From positions 1 to 51,501 of the forward strand of contig QHRW01000028.1 of NCBI GenBank assembly GCA_003220265.1: a stretch of 51,501 nucleotides of DNA, read 5' to 3'. A program made the translations under genes and the position numbers. Under the pieces are notes generated by a model that was given only the letters and a program-made list of their open reading frames with translations, ran no database searches and was not told the DNA's origin. Below, one piece after another: positions 15,954 through 23,326 of the stretch (positions are counted from its first letter, which is position 1; each line of letters starts with the position of its first letter). The stretch comes from Candidatus Rokuibacteriota bacterium (GTDB lineage Bacteria; Methylomirabilota; Methylomirabilia; Rokubacteriales; CSP1-6).

Positions 15954-17175
15954 ATGGCGTCCGCGCCCCGGCTGCTCGAGGGCATTCGCGTGATCGACGC
16001 CGCCAGCTTCATCGCGGGGCCCGTGGCGGCGACCGTCATGGCCGACTTCGGCGCCGACGTCATCAAGGTGGAGCCGCCCACAGGCGACACGTACCGCATC
16101 CGCAATGCCGGCTATCCGCCGAGCCCCTACAACTTTCCGTGGATCGTCGACAACCGCAGCAAGCGCGGCGTGGCCATCGACCTGCGCACGGAGGACGGCC
16201 AGCGCGTGCTGCACCGCCTCGTGCGCGACGTCGACGTGTTCGTCACCAACGTGCCGCTCGACGCCCGCCCGCGGCTGCGCGTCGGTTACGAGGATCTCGC
16301 GCCGCTGAATCCGAGGCTGATCTACGCCTCGGTGACGGCCTACGGCGAGACCGGCGAGGAGGCCGGGCGGCCCGGCTTCGACAGCACGGCCCTCTGGGCG
16401 CGCACGGGCCTGATGGATCTCGTGCGTCCCTCTCCTGACAGCGCGCCGTCGCGCTCGCTGCCGGGCATGGGCGATCACCCCACCGGCATGTCGCTCTTCG
16501 GCGCGATCATGGCCGCCCTGTACGCGCGCGAGCGCACCGGCCGCGGCACGATGGTGTCCACCTCGCTGATGGCCAACGGGCTCTGGTGGAACGCGATCCA
16601 GGTGCAGGGCATCCTCTGCGGCGCCCGCACGACGGTGCGCCCGCCGCGCGAGGAGTCGGTGAGCGCACCTCTATCGCTGCCGTGACGGCCGCTGGTTCCT
16701 GCTGAGCCTGACCGCCGACGAGCGCCGCTGGGAGCCGCTCGCCGCCGCCCTCGGCCGCAAGGACCTGGTCACCGACCCGCGCTTCGCGACGCAGGCCGCC
16801 CGCCGCGCCAACGCCCGCGCGCTGACGGCGATCCTCGACGAGATCTTCGCCGCGCGCGACTGGCCCGAATGGCGCCCCATCCTCGAAGCCACCGCCGTCG
16901 CCTTCGGCGTCGTCGCCATCCTCGACGACATCCCCAAAGACCCCCAAATGCTCGCCAGCGCCGCCCTCATCCCCCTCGACGACCCCACCGCCGGCGCCAC
17001 CCTCACCGTCAACAGCCCCATCTCCATCTCGGGACAAGACAAGGTCCCGCCCCGCATGCCCCCCGGAATCGGCGAACACACCGTCAGCGTCCTCCGCGAA
17101 GCCGGCTTCCCCGAACAAGAGATCGACCTTCTCCTAAGGTCCGGCGCTATCGTCCAGGCCAAGCCGCCAGCCTGA
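15954..17175 (+). pseudogene. CaiB/BaiF family CoA transferase disrupted by a frameshift
   Basis: Residues 1-235 from ATG 15954 are a normal CaiB N-terminus (LLEGIRVIDAASFIAGPVAA; ADFGADVIKVEPPTGDTYRI). The frame then stops at 16683-16685. From 16663 a different frame resumes with AHLYRCRDGRWFLLSLTADE and runs to TGA 17173-17175, ending GIGEHTVSVLREAGFPEQEIDLL, the family C-terminus. The net shift is +1 (or -2) at about 16662-16668. Losing one GC pair from AGCGCGCAC would explain it exactly. It may be a real pseudogene or an assembly error. The part after about 16860 also has clearly different codon usage. The first CaiB gene at 10197 is intact. Confidence 0.85.
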
Positions 17176-17268
17176 AATCGGAGAGAGGTCGAACACGGTA
17201 GGCGCGGTCGGGCCGTCACTGACCCGGCGGGACCTAAAGCGAACGTGGGGCGCAGAGGTTGGAGCGGT

Positions 17269-17479
17269 GAGACGTGCGCGCGGGGCGGGCTCGCGCCGGG
17301 GGTTGGTGGGGGTTGTCGGACCCGTTTCCCTCCGGCCGCCTCGGCCGCGCAGGACCGGGCGCACCGCGTCGATGGAATCCAGCCACAACCATGTCGATGC
17401 GGGCGGCCTCCACGTGGTCCGACGGCCCCCGCCGGCCCCCGCCGGCCCCCGCCGCGAGCCCGCGCCGCGCGCACGCCTC
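17269..17479. repeat. Long imperfect inverted repeat between converging genes, with a 10-base tandem repeat
   Basis: Arms 17269-17302 and 17446-17479 are inverted copies over 34 bases with about 3 mismatches, including TGCGCGCG and GCGGGCTCGCG blocks. The pairing continues inward to about 17312/17436 if G-U pairs are allowed. The right arm includes three copies of CGGCCCCCGC (17423-17452). The element lies in the 309-base gap between the broken CaiB gene and galU, which converge. No open frame of coding quality is present in this gap. It could be a bidirectional terminator, a structured RNA or a small dispersed element; no flanking duplication is visible. Confidence 0.6.
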
Positions 17480-17484
17480 GGGCG

Positions 17485-18351
17485 TTACAAACGCAGAGTC
17501 TTGAGGTACGTGCGAAACGCGTCCGCCAGGTCAGGGCGCGCGAGCGCGAACTCGACGGTCGCTTTCAGAAAACCGAGCTTGTCGCCGGTATCGTAGCGCT
17601 TGCCCTCGAACTCGACGGCGTACATCGGCCGCTTCTTGCGCAGCGTGCGGAGCCCGTCGGTGAGCTGGATCTCGCCCCGCTTGTCCGCGCGCGTCTCGGC
17701 GAGGATCTCGAACAGGTCCGGCGTCAGCACGTAGCGGCCGATGATCGCCAGATCGCTCGGCGCGTCCTCGGCCTTCGGCTTCTCGACGAGGTCGCTGATC
17801 TCCCACACGTTGCCGTCGAGGTTCTTGCCGGCGATGACGCCGTACTGGTGGATGCGCTCCCGCGGCACGCGCTCGACGGCGATGACGGGCCCGTCGTACT
17901 TCTCGTAGACGTCCAGGAGCTGCCGCATGCACGGCACCCGGGCGCCGCCGATGATGTCGTCGCCCAGGAAGACGCCGAAGGGCTCGTCGCCGACCAGCGC
18001 GCGCGCCACCAGGATGGCGTGGCCGAGGCCGAGCGGCTCCTTCTGGCGCACGTAGCAGACCTCGGCCAGCTCGGAGATCGTCTTGATCTGGCTCAGCTCC
18101 TCGGTCTTGCCACGGTCGTTCAGGTAGTACTCCAGCTCGAAGGCGGCGTCGAAGTGGTCCTCGATCGCGCGCTTGTTGCGTCCGGTGACGATGATGATCT
18201 GGTCCAGGCCCGAGGCAACCGACTCCTCGACCACGTACTGGATGGTCGGCTTGTCCACGAGCGGCAGCATCTCTTTGGGCTGGGCCTTGGTTGCGGGCAG
18301 GAATCGCGTGCCGAGACCGGCAGCGGGGAAGACGGCTTTGCGTACCCTCAT
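17485..18351 (-). CDS. galU: UTP-glucose-1-phosphate uridylyltransferase
   Basis: 288 residues. The nucleotidyltransferase signature is VFPAAGLGTRFLPATKAQPKEMLPL at the N-terminus, with DKPTIQYVVEE and LGDDIIGG (metal-binding Asp) following. LVEKPKAEDAPSDLAIIGRYVL is the sugar-binding part. It makes UDP-glucose from UTP and glucose-1-phosphate, the usual donor or precursor for polysaccharides. It is the last gene of the long leftward polysaccharide locus, 10 bases after the mechanosensitive-channel gene. The ATG at 18351 follows GGAG at about 8 bases. Length is normal. Confidence 0.95.
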   Translation of the reverse strand: MRVRKAVFPAAGLGTRFLPATKAQPKEMLPLVDKPTIQYVVEESVASGLDQIIIVTGRNKRAIEDHFDAAFELEYYLNDRGKTEELSQIKTISELAEVCYVRQKEPLGLGHAILVARALVGDEPFGVFLGDDIIGGARVPCMRQLLDVYEKYDGPVIAVERVPRERIHQYGVIAGKNLDGNVWEISDLVEKPKAEDAPSDLAIIGRYVLTPDLFEILAETRADKRGEIQLTDGLRTLRKKRPMYAVEFEGKRYDTGDKLGFLKATVEFALARPDLADAFRTYLKTLRL

Positions 18352-18361
18352 CGAGGGGCTC

Positions 18362-19183
18362 CTATCCGGCGGCGCCGAAGGGCGACCAGTGCTCGCGGTC
18401 GAATGCCGTCTTGATCCGCCGTCTCAGCTCGGCTTCGGCGGCCAGGCGCCGCTCGGGCGGCACCCGCACGGTGAGGCGGAGGACGACGTCACTTCCGCTG
18501 AATCCAATGATACCTGGGACCTGCGGCGCGTCCAGCGCAGCCCCGGACTCGCGCGCCCACGCCTCGCCGACCTGGCGGAGCAGCTCGATGGCCCGGTCCA
18601 GGGGCACGTCGCGCGAGACCGGCACGTCCACCGTGGCCCGCACGCCGCCGGCGCCGTACGTCGTGAACTCCGTGAGCTGCCCGTTGGGGATCACGCGCAG
18701 CGCGCCGTCGTCCAGGCGGAGCGTCATGATGCGCAGCCCGATCGACTCCACGGTGCCCGTGCTGCTGCCCACCTGCACCACGTCACCGACGTGGATCAGT
18801 CCCTCGAAGAGCAGGAAGAAGCCGGTGATGACGTCGCGGATGAGCGCCTGGGCGCCGAAGCCGATGGCCAGGCCGAGCACGCCGGCCGAGATCAGGACGG
18901 GCAGCACGTCCACGCCCAGCTCGCGCAGCACGATGGCGACCGCCACGAAGCCGACGACCCAGCGGGTGAGGCTCGTGAGCAGCGAGGCGAACGTGCGCAG
19001 CCGCGCCGCCTCGTGGCCCGGCCGGTCGCGCAGCAGCCGCGCGATCACCCCCACGACGAGGCGATAGGCGAACAGCAGAACGGCCCCGGTGATCGCGACG
19101 GCGGCGAGGCGGGCGATCAGGTGCGCGGTGGCGGCCTCCAGCATCGTCCACCGCCCCAGCAGCTCTTCGAGGGCGGCCGTCAC
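18362..19183 (-). CDS. Small-conductance mechanosensitive channel (MscS) family protein
   Basis: 273 residues with three N-terminal membrane spans. The pore helix LGLAIGFGAQALIRDVITGFF and the beta-domain core FEGLIHVGDVVQVGSSTGTVESIGLRIM with RVIPNGQL are diagnostic for MscS. The GTG start at 19183 is 3 bases after the upstream stop; ATG at 19144 (MLEAATAHLIARL) is a possible later start. MscS channels open under membrane tension to release osmolytes. Its place next to galU is more likely co-transcription than a role in polysaccharide assembly. Confidence 0.9.
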   Translation of the reverse strand: MTAALEELLGRWTMLEAATAHLIARLAAVAITGAVLLFAYRLVVGVIARLLRDRPGHEAARLRTFASLLTSLTRWVVGFVAVAIVLRELGVDVLPVLISAGVLGLAIGFGAQALIRDVITGFFLLFEGLIHVGDVVQVGSSTGTVESIGLRIMTLRLDDGALRVIPNGQLTEFTTYGAGGVRATVDVPVSRDVPLDRAIELLRQVGEAWARESGAALDAPQVPGIIGFSGSDVVLRLTVRVPPERRLAAEAELRRRIKTAFDREHWSPFGAAG

Positions 19184-19186
19184 GGC

Positions 19187-19618
19187 TCAGGCCGCGTGGC
19201 GGGAATGCTCGGCGGGGCGGTCGCGGCGGCGCTTGCGCCGTGCGCGGATGATGCTGAAGGCGACGATCCACGTCAGCACGCCGGCGGCGACGCCGAGCGC
19301 CGTGCTGCCGAGGAGCAGCCACACCGACATGCCGGCCAGGCCCGAGAGCTCGGGCATTAGCCACGCGCCGAGCTTGACGGCGCCCGTGTAGATGAACGGC
19401 GCGAACCACGGAAGGTTCATCCAGGTGCCGGCCACGGTGACCGTGCGGTTGAGCCGGGCGAGCGTGGCCACGAGCAGGGCGAGCAGCGTCTGGAAGCCCC
19501 AGAAGGGCGTGAAGCTGATGAACACGCCGACGGCGAGCGCCAGCGCGACCCGCCACGGGGACTCGTCGTGCGGCAGCAGCGCGGCCAGCCGCGCCACCGC
19601 CTGCCGCGGCGTCATCAT
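19187..19618 (-). CDS. DUF2062 domain-containing membrane protein
   Basis: 143 residues. WRVALALAVGVFISFTPFWGFQTLLALLVATLARLN and AGTWMNLPWFAPFIYTGAVKLG are the typical DUF2062 segments, with three hydrophobic spans and a basic tail (RARRKRRRDRP). The family has no settled function; members are often near glycosyltransferases and envelope genes. ATG at 19618 overlaps the stop of the upstream transferase gene by 4 bases. A second ATG follows directly at 19615. Confidence 0.85.
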   Translation of the reverse strand: MMTPRQAVARLAALLPHDESPWRVALALAVGVFISFTPFWGFQTLLALLVATLARLNRTVTVAGTWMNLPWFAPFIYTGAVKLGAWLMPELSGLAGMSVWLLLGSTALGVAAGVLTWIVAFSIIRARRKRRRDRPAEHSRHAA

Positions 19619-20784
19619 TCGCGCGGCCGTCCCCGCCCGATCCCCTCGAGGATCGCGATGATGGCCAGCACGCAGGCGGCCTGGATCAGGATCACCGCCG
19701 CCTCGCCCTTCGTCGATTGCTTGAGCAGGATGGCCGAGAGTCCGAGCGTGCCGGCGATGAAGTAGATCAGCAGCACGGACTGGGCCTTCGTCAGCCCGAG
19801 CGCCTCGAAGCGATGGTGGAGGTGATCCTTGCCCGTGTAGGCGAGCCACTCGCGCACCGTATGCACCTTCCCGGTCACCACGCGCACGATGCCGACGAAC
19901 GCGATGTCGAAGAGCGGCACGGCCAGGATCAGCGCCGGCGTCAGCAAGGCAACCAACGGGTCGTCGTCGGCCCATTCTCCCATGACCGCCAAGCCCGCCA
20001 GCGTGAAGCCGATGAAGCTGGCGCCCGAGTCGCCCAGGAAGATCCGCGCGCCGCCGGGCCGGAGGTTGTAGGGCAGGAAGCCCAGGCAGGCGCCCACCAG
20101 CGGGGCGGCCAGGAAGAAGAGGAACGGCTGGTTGGTCTGCAGCGCGGTGAGGCTGAAGAAGAGGCCGGCGATCACGCCGAGGCCGGCGGCGAGCCCGTCC
20201 ATGCCGTCGAGGAACTGCACGGCGTTGGTCACCGTGAGGAACCACAGCAGCGTGAGGACGACGTTGAGCGCGAAGGCGGCGGGCAGCCAGTTGGGCACCA
20301 CGTTGAGCGTCACGCCGTAGGCGATGGCCGCCGCCACGCCGGCCACCTGCCCGGCCAGCTTCACCGTGGCCGGCAGGTCCCACAGGTCGTCCAGCACGCC
20401 GAGGGTCACGACGATGGTGGCGCCGACGGCCACGCCCTTGAGGCCGCGCGAGAAGTTGAAGTTGAACAGCACGGTGATCGCGAAGGCGGCGTAGACGGCG
20501 GCGCCGCCGAGCAGCGGCGTGGCCACCGCGTGCACCTTGCGCGCGGCCGGCACGTCCAGCGCGCCCAGCAGAAAGGCGAGCCGGCGCATCACCGGCACCG
20601 CGAAGAAGGCCAGCGTCCACGCGAGCGCGGCGAGGTACGCCCAGCCGAGGCCGGCAGCCTGGAAGCGGAGCCGGACGCCGGGCAACAGCAGGAGGAGGAC
20701 GAGCATCCCGCGCAGCAGCGCGCGGCCCGCGGCGGCCGTGCCGAGCGGCTGCGGCGCCGCCTGCCGGTCGATCGTCACGCTCAC
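19615..20784 (-). CDS. MraY/WecA-family undecaprenyl-phosphate glycosyl-1-phosphate transferase
   Basis: 389 residues with about ten membrane spans. It loads a sugar-1-phosphate onto undecaprenyl phosphate to start a lipid-linked glycan. Motifs: RKVHAVATPLLGG, VLDDLWDLP (first Asp pair), NAVQFLDGMDGLAAGL (second Asp motif), FLGDSGASFIGF and the HLHHRF cytoplasmic loop. These place it with WecA/TagO rather than true MraY. GTG at 20784 overlaps the DegT stop (GTGA). The frame extends far upstream but only as antisense-like noise over the DegT gene. It is the best candidate for the initiating enzyme of this locus. Confidence 0.92.
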   Translation of the reverse strand: MSVTIDRQAAPQPLGTAAAGRALLRGMLVLLLLLPGVRLRFQAAGLGWAYLAALAWTLAFFAVPVMRRLAFLLGALDVPAARKVHAVATPLLGGAAVYAAFAITVLFNFNFSRGLKGVAVGATIVVTLGVLDDLWDLPATVKLAGQVAGVAAAIAYGVTLNVVPNWLPAAFALNVVLTLLWFLTVTNAVQFLDGMDGLAAGLGVIAGLFFSLTALQTNQPFLFFLAAPLVGACLGFLPYNLRPGGARIFLGDSGASFIGFTLAGLAVMGEWADDDPLVALLTPALILAVPLFDIAFVGIVRVVTGKVHTVREWLAYTGKDHLHHRFEALGLTKAQSVLLIYFIAGTLGLSAILLKQSTKGEAAVILIQAACVLAIIAILEGIGRGRPRE

Positions 20785-21815
20785 GCGAGCGCCTCGCGCA
20801 GCGCCGCCGCCACGGCGTCCACCTCGCCGTCGGTCAGCGTCGGATAGCACGGGATCGAGAGCGCCCGCTGCCAGAGACGATCGGCCTCGGGGAATCCGGT
20901 CAGGCGCAGCGCGCGGTGCGCGGGCCGGAACACCGGCCGCCGCGCCGCCACGCCGCGCGCGGCCAGCGCCGCCTGCACCGCCTCCGGCGCGCGCTCGAGC
21001 TCGACGACGAAGCGATGGAAGACGTGGCGCGGCCCCACCTCGGGCGGCAGCGCGCAGGGCGTGCCGGCCAGGCGCGCACGGTAGCGCGCGGCGATCGCGC
21101 GGCGGCGGGCGACGAAGGCGTCGAAGCGCGCCAGCTGGCTGCGGCCGAGCGCGGCCGCGAGGTCGGTCAGCTTGGCGTTGAGACGCGGCGAGAGATCCTC
21201 GCGCTCGTCGTAGTCGCGCAGGTCGCGCACGCGCGCGACGAGCGCCTCCGGTCCAGCCACCGCACCGCCCTCGCCCGTGGTCAGGAGCTTGGTGGCGTAG
21301 AACGAGCAGACGGCCAGCGCGCCGGCCGCGCCCACCGGACGCCCGTCGAAGCGCGCGCCGATCGCCTGCGCGCAGTCCTCGATGACGGGCACGCCGAGGG
21401 CGAGGAACGGCGCGAGGTCGGCGGCCAGCCCGAACGCGTGGGGCACGATGAGCGCGCGCGTGCGCGGTGTCCGCCGCGCCTCGGCGTCCTTGGCCGAGAG
21501 CGACAGCGTGGCCGGATCCGCGTCCGCCAGCACCGGCGTGGCGCCCACGCGGCGCACGGCGTGGTGGAGCGCGTCGCACACGTAGCTCGGGATGATGACC
21601 TCGTGGCCGGCCCCGACGTCGAGCGCGCGCAGCGCCAGCTCCAGCGCCGCGCTGCCCGAGCTGACGGCCGCCACGTCGGCCACGCCCAGGCGTGAGGCCA
21701 GCTCGCGCTCGAAGGCGGCGACCTCGGGGCCCTGCGCGACCCAGCCGCGGCGGATCACGGCCGCCACGCGCTCGGCATCGCTCTCGTCGAAGGTCGGACG
21801 GGAATGCGGAATCAG
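20781..21815 (-). CDS. DegT/DnrJ/EryC1/StrS family sugar aminotransferase
   Basis: 344 residues, a PLP-dependent enzyme that converts a nucleotide keto-sugar to an amino-sugar. Motifs: SSGSAALELALRAL, PHAFGLAADLAPF, VIEDCAQAIGARFDG (PLP-contacting Asp) and CSFYATKLLTTGEGG (the lysine forming the Schiff base). Homology begins at IPHSRPTFDESDAERVAAVI, and there is no ATG, GTG or TTG near it in frame. The codon just before is CTG, sitting in CTGA over the PIG-L stop, exactly the 4-base overlap geometry of the neighbours. I therefore propose CTG at 21815 as start. Substrate unknown; it implies an amino-sugar in the polymer. Confidence 0.9.
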   Translation of the reverse strand: MIPHSRPTFDESDAERVAAVIRRGWVAQGPEVAAFERELASRLGVADVAAVSSGSAALELALRALDVGAGHEVIIPSYVCDALHHAVRRVGATPVLADADPATLSLSAKDAEARRTPRTRALIVPHAFGLAADLAPFLALGVPVIEDCAQAIGARFDGRPVGAAGALAVCSFYATKLLTTGEGGAVAGPEALVARVRDLRDYDEREDLSPRLNAKLTDLAAALGRSQLARFDAFVARRRAIAARYRARLAGTPCALPPEVGPRHVFHRFVVELERAPEAVQAALAARGVAARRPVFRPAHRALRLTGFPEADRLWQRALSIPCYPTLTDGEVDAVAAALREALA

Positions 21816-22426
21816 AGGTTCAACAGCAGCCGGACCGACTGGAAGGCCTCGGCGTACTTCACGCGCGCCTGGATGCCGCGGAAGTTGGCGCACGACACGG
21901 CCAGCTGGAGGATCGTGAGGTCCTCGATGTTCGTCTTGGCCACCTGCGAGCGGTGGGCTTCCAGGCACGCCAGCTTCTTGTCCAGCACCTTCTCCACGTC
22001 GGTGAAGCAGTTCGGATTGAAGTTCTGCGTCGTCGGCCCCTCGTAGAAGAGGAAGTTCGGCACGTAGCGCGTGGCCGACATCGTGCCCTGCGCGAGGTTG
22101 CGGTGGTCCTGGTGCGTGTCGTCGAAGTAGTGCACGAAGATCATGCGCGGCTTGACCTTCTTGATGACCGACTCGAGGCGAACGACCAGCTCGCGGTTGA
22201 GCGGGATCTCGGTGTCGGGATAGTCGCCCCAGAACACGTCGCGGGCGCCGATCACGAGCGCGGAGTCCATCTGCTCCTGCCGCCGCACGGCGCCGTCGCC
22301 GCCCAGCGCCCCGTCGGAGGCGACGAACAAGTAGACGTCGTGCCCGCGCTCGGCGTACTTGGTCAGCATGCCGCCGCACCCGTACTCGATGTCGTCGGGA
22401 TGCGCGCCGATCGCCAGCACGTTCAT
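21812..22426 (-). CDS. PIG-L family deacetylase
   Basis: 204 residues from ATG 22426. Zinc-binding motifs are IGAHPDDIEYGCGG near the N-terminus and HYFDDTHQDHRN in the middle. PIG-L enzymes remove N-acetyl groups from GlcNAc-type sugars or related amides. Length is near the short end of the family, as in BshB/LmbE-type proteins. It is separated from the upstream WbqC gene by 143 bases of hairpin sequence and overlaps the aminotransferase by 4 bases. Together with the DegT enzyme it points to modification of amino-sugars. Confidence 0.92.
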   Translation of the reverse strand: MNVLAIGAHPDDIEYGCGGMLTKYAERGHDVYLFVASDGALGGDGAVRRQEQMDSALVIGARDVFWGDYPDTEIPLNRELVVRLESVIKKVKPRMIFVHYFDDTHQDHRNLAQGTMSATRYVPNFLFYEGPTTQNFNPNCFTDVEKVLDKKLACLEAHRSQVAKTNIEDLTILQLAVSCANFRGIQARVKYAEAFQSVRLLLNL

Positions 22427-22569
22427 TTGGACTCGGAGGGGGGCTCCGCCCCCCTTCCGACGGTCGTCGCACGCCTCTGGCGTGCTCCTCCCTGCCTCCC
22501 CCGAGGACAGGGTTGCGCGGGCAAAGCCCGCGCTCGACACGTCGTGATGTCGTTGGCCTGGGCGTTCAT
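22427..22569 (-). repeat. Cluster of three short-loop hairpins inside the polysaccharide locus
   Basis: The only sizeable gap in the locus. It holds GGGGGGC-TCC-GCCCCCC (22438-22454), GCACGCC-TCT-GGCGTGC (22469-22485) and GCGCGGGC-AAA-GCCCGCGC (22515-22533). All have perfect stems of 7-8 bp and 3-base loops. A small CGAC-AC-GTCG follows at 22535-22544. There is no T-run after any on the transcribed strand. They could act as processing, stability or attenuation elements between WbqC and PIG-L. Confidence 0.7.
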
Positions 22570-23286
22570 TCAGTCGCTCGAGGTCGGTGGGTGCGGCGAC
22601 CAGGTATCACCCCTGCGCAGGATGCCCAGAGCGTCATCGCCGTGGGTCAATAATAGGTCAAGGCCCGAGAGAAACGGAGCAAATTCCCCGTGGAGCTGCG
22701 CGTATTCCGGGTGTTTGTAGTCCTGGTAGCGCACCGCGATGCCGGCCGCCGCGAAGGCGTCGGGGTCCATGTAGCGCGCGCCGTCGCGCCCGGCCAGGTA
22801 GGTGTCGGCGCCGACCGCGCGGCAGATGGCGATCAGGCGCTCGGTGGCGTCGTTCGCGCTGACGTTCAGCGTGGAGGCCAGCCGGGCCGGCGTCGAGATC
22901 CCCACCGCCCCGGCCAACCACTCGGCGCTGGCGACGGCCAGTGGCGTAAGCCGCTCCCACGACGTCGCGTAGAGCCGGCCGAGCGCGTCGCGATGGCGCG
23001 CGAGGTACGGGGCCCGCGCGTAGGCGTCCTCGATGGCGCGCCGGTGGCGCTCGCGCCACGGCTGCGCCGCATCCACCGCCACGGCCGCGATCGGCGTGCC
23101 GAGGCGCGCGTGCACGGGCACCGTGAGCCAGCGCGGCCCCGCCGCCGTCTTGATGCGATTGCGGTTCTGCCAGCCGTTCTTCTCGTATTGCACGATGTCG
23201 AGGAACACGAACACGTCGGCGGCCGCCCACTTGGCGAGATAGCCCAGCCAGGGCATGTACTGCGGCTGGTGGATCGCCACTCTCAC
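22570..23286 (-). CDS. WbqC family protein
   Basis: 238 residues. The N-terminus MRVAIHQPQYMPWLGYLAKWAAADVFVFLDIVQYEKNGWQNRNRIK is the WbqC signature (HQPxYxPWxGYF and the QNRNxI segment). WbqC-like proteins occur in O-antigen and glycan clusters and are thought to help install an amino-acid or amide group on a sugar, but no activity is firmly known. GTG at 23286 lies 40 bases after the upstream gene. No signal peptide or membrane span. Confidence 0.9.
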   Translation of the reverse strand: MRVAIHQPQYMPWLGYLAKWAAADVFVFLDIVQYEKNGWQNRNRIKTAAGPRWLTVPVHARLGTPIAAVAVDAAQPWRERHRRAIEDAYARAPYLARHRDALGRLYATSWERLTPLAVASAEWLAGAVGISTPARLASTLNVSANDATERLIAICRAVGADTYLAGRDGARYMDPDAFAAAGIAVRYQDYKHPEYAQLHGEFAPFLSGLDLLLTHGDDALGILRRGDTWSPHPPTSSD

Positions 23287-23326
23287 AGGCTCGCCTCGCC
23301 TGCGGCTGCGGCTCGCACGGCCATGG

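Noticed and set aside
17176..17484. Small protein genes in the gap before galU
   Set aside because: Short frames here are Arg/Pro-rich, overlap the inverted repeat and have no ribosome binding site.
22427..22569. Intrinsic terminator
   Set aside because: The hairpins are strong but none is followed by a T-run on the transcribed strand.
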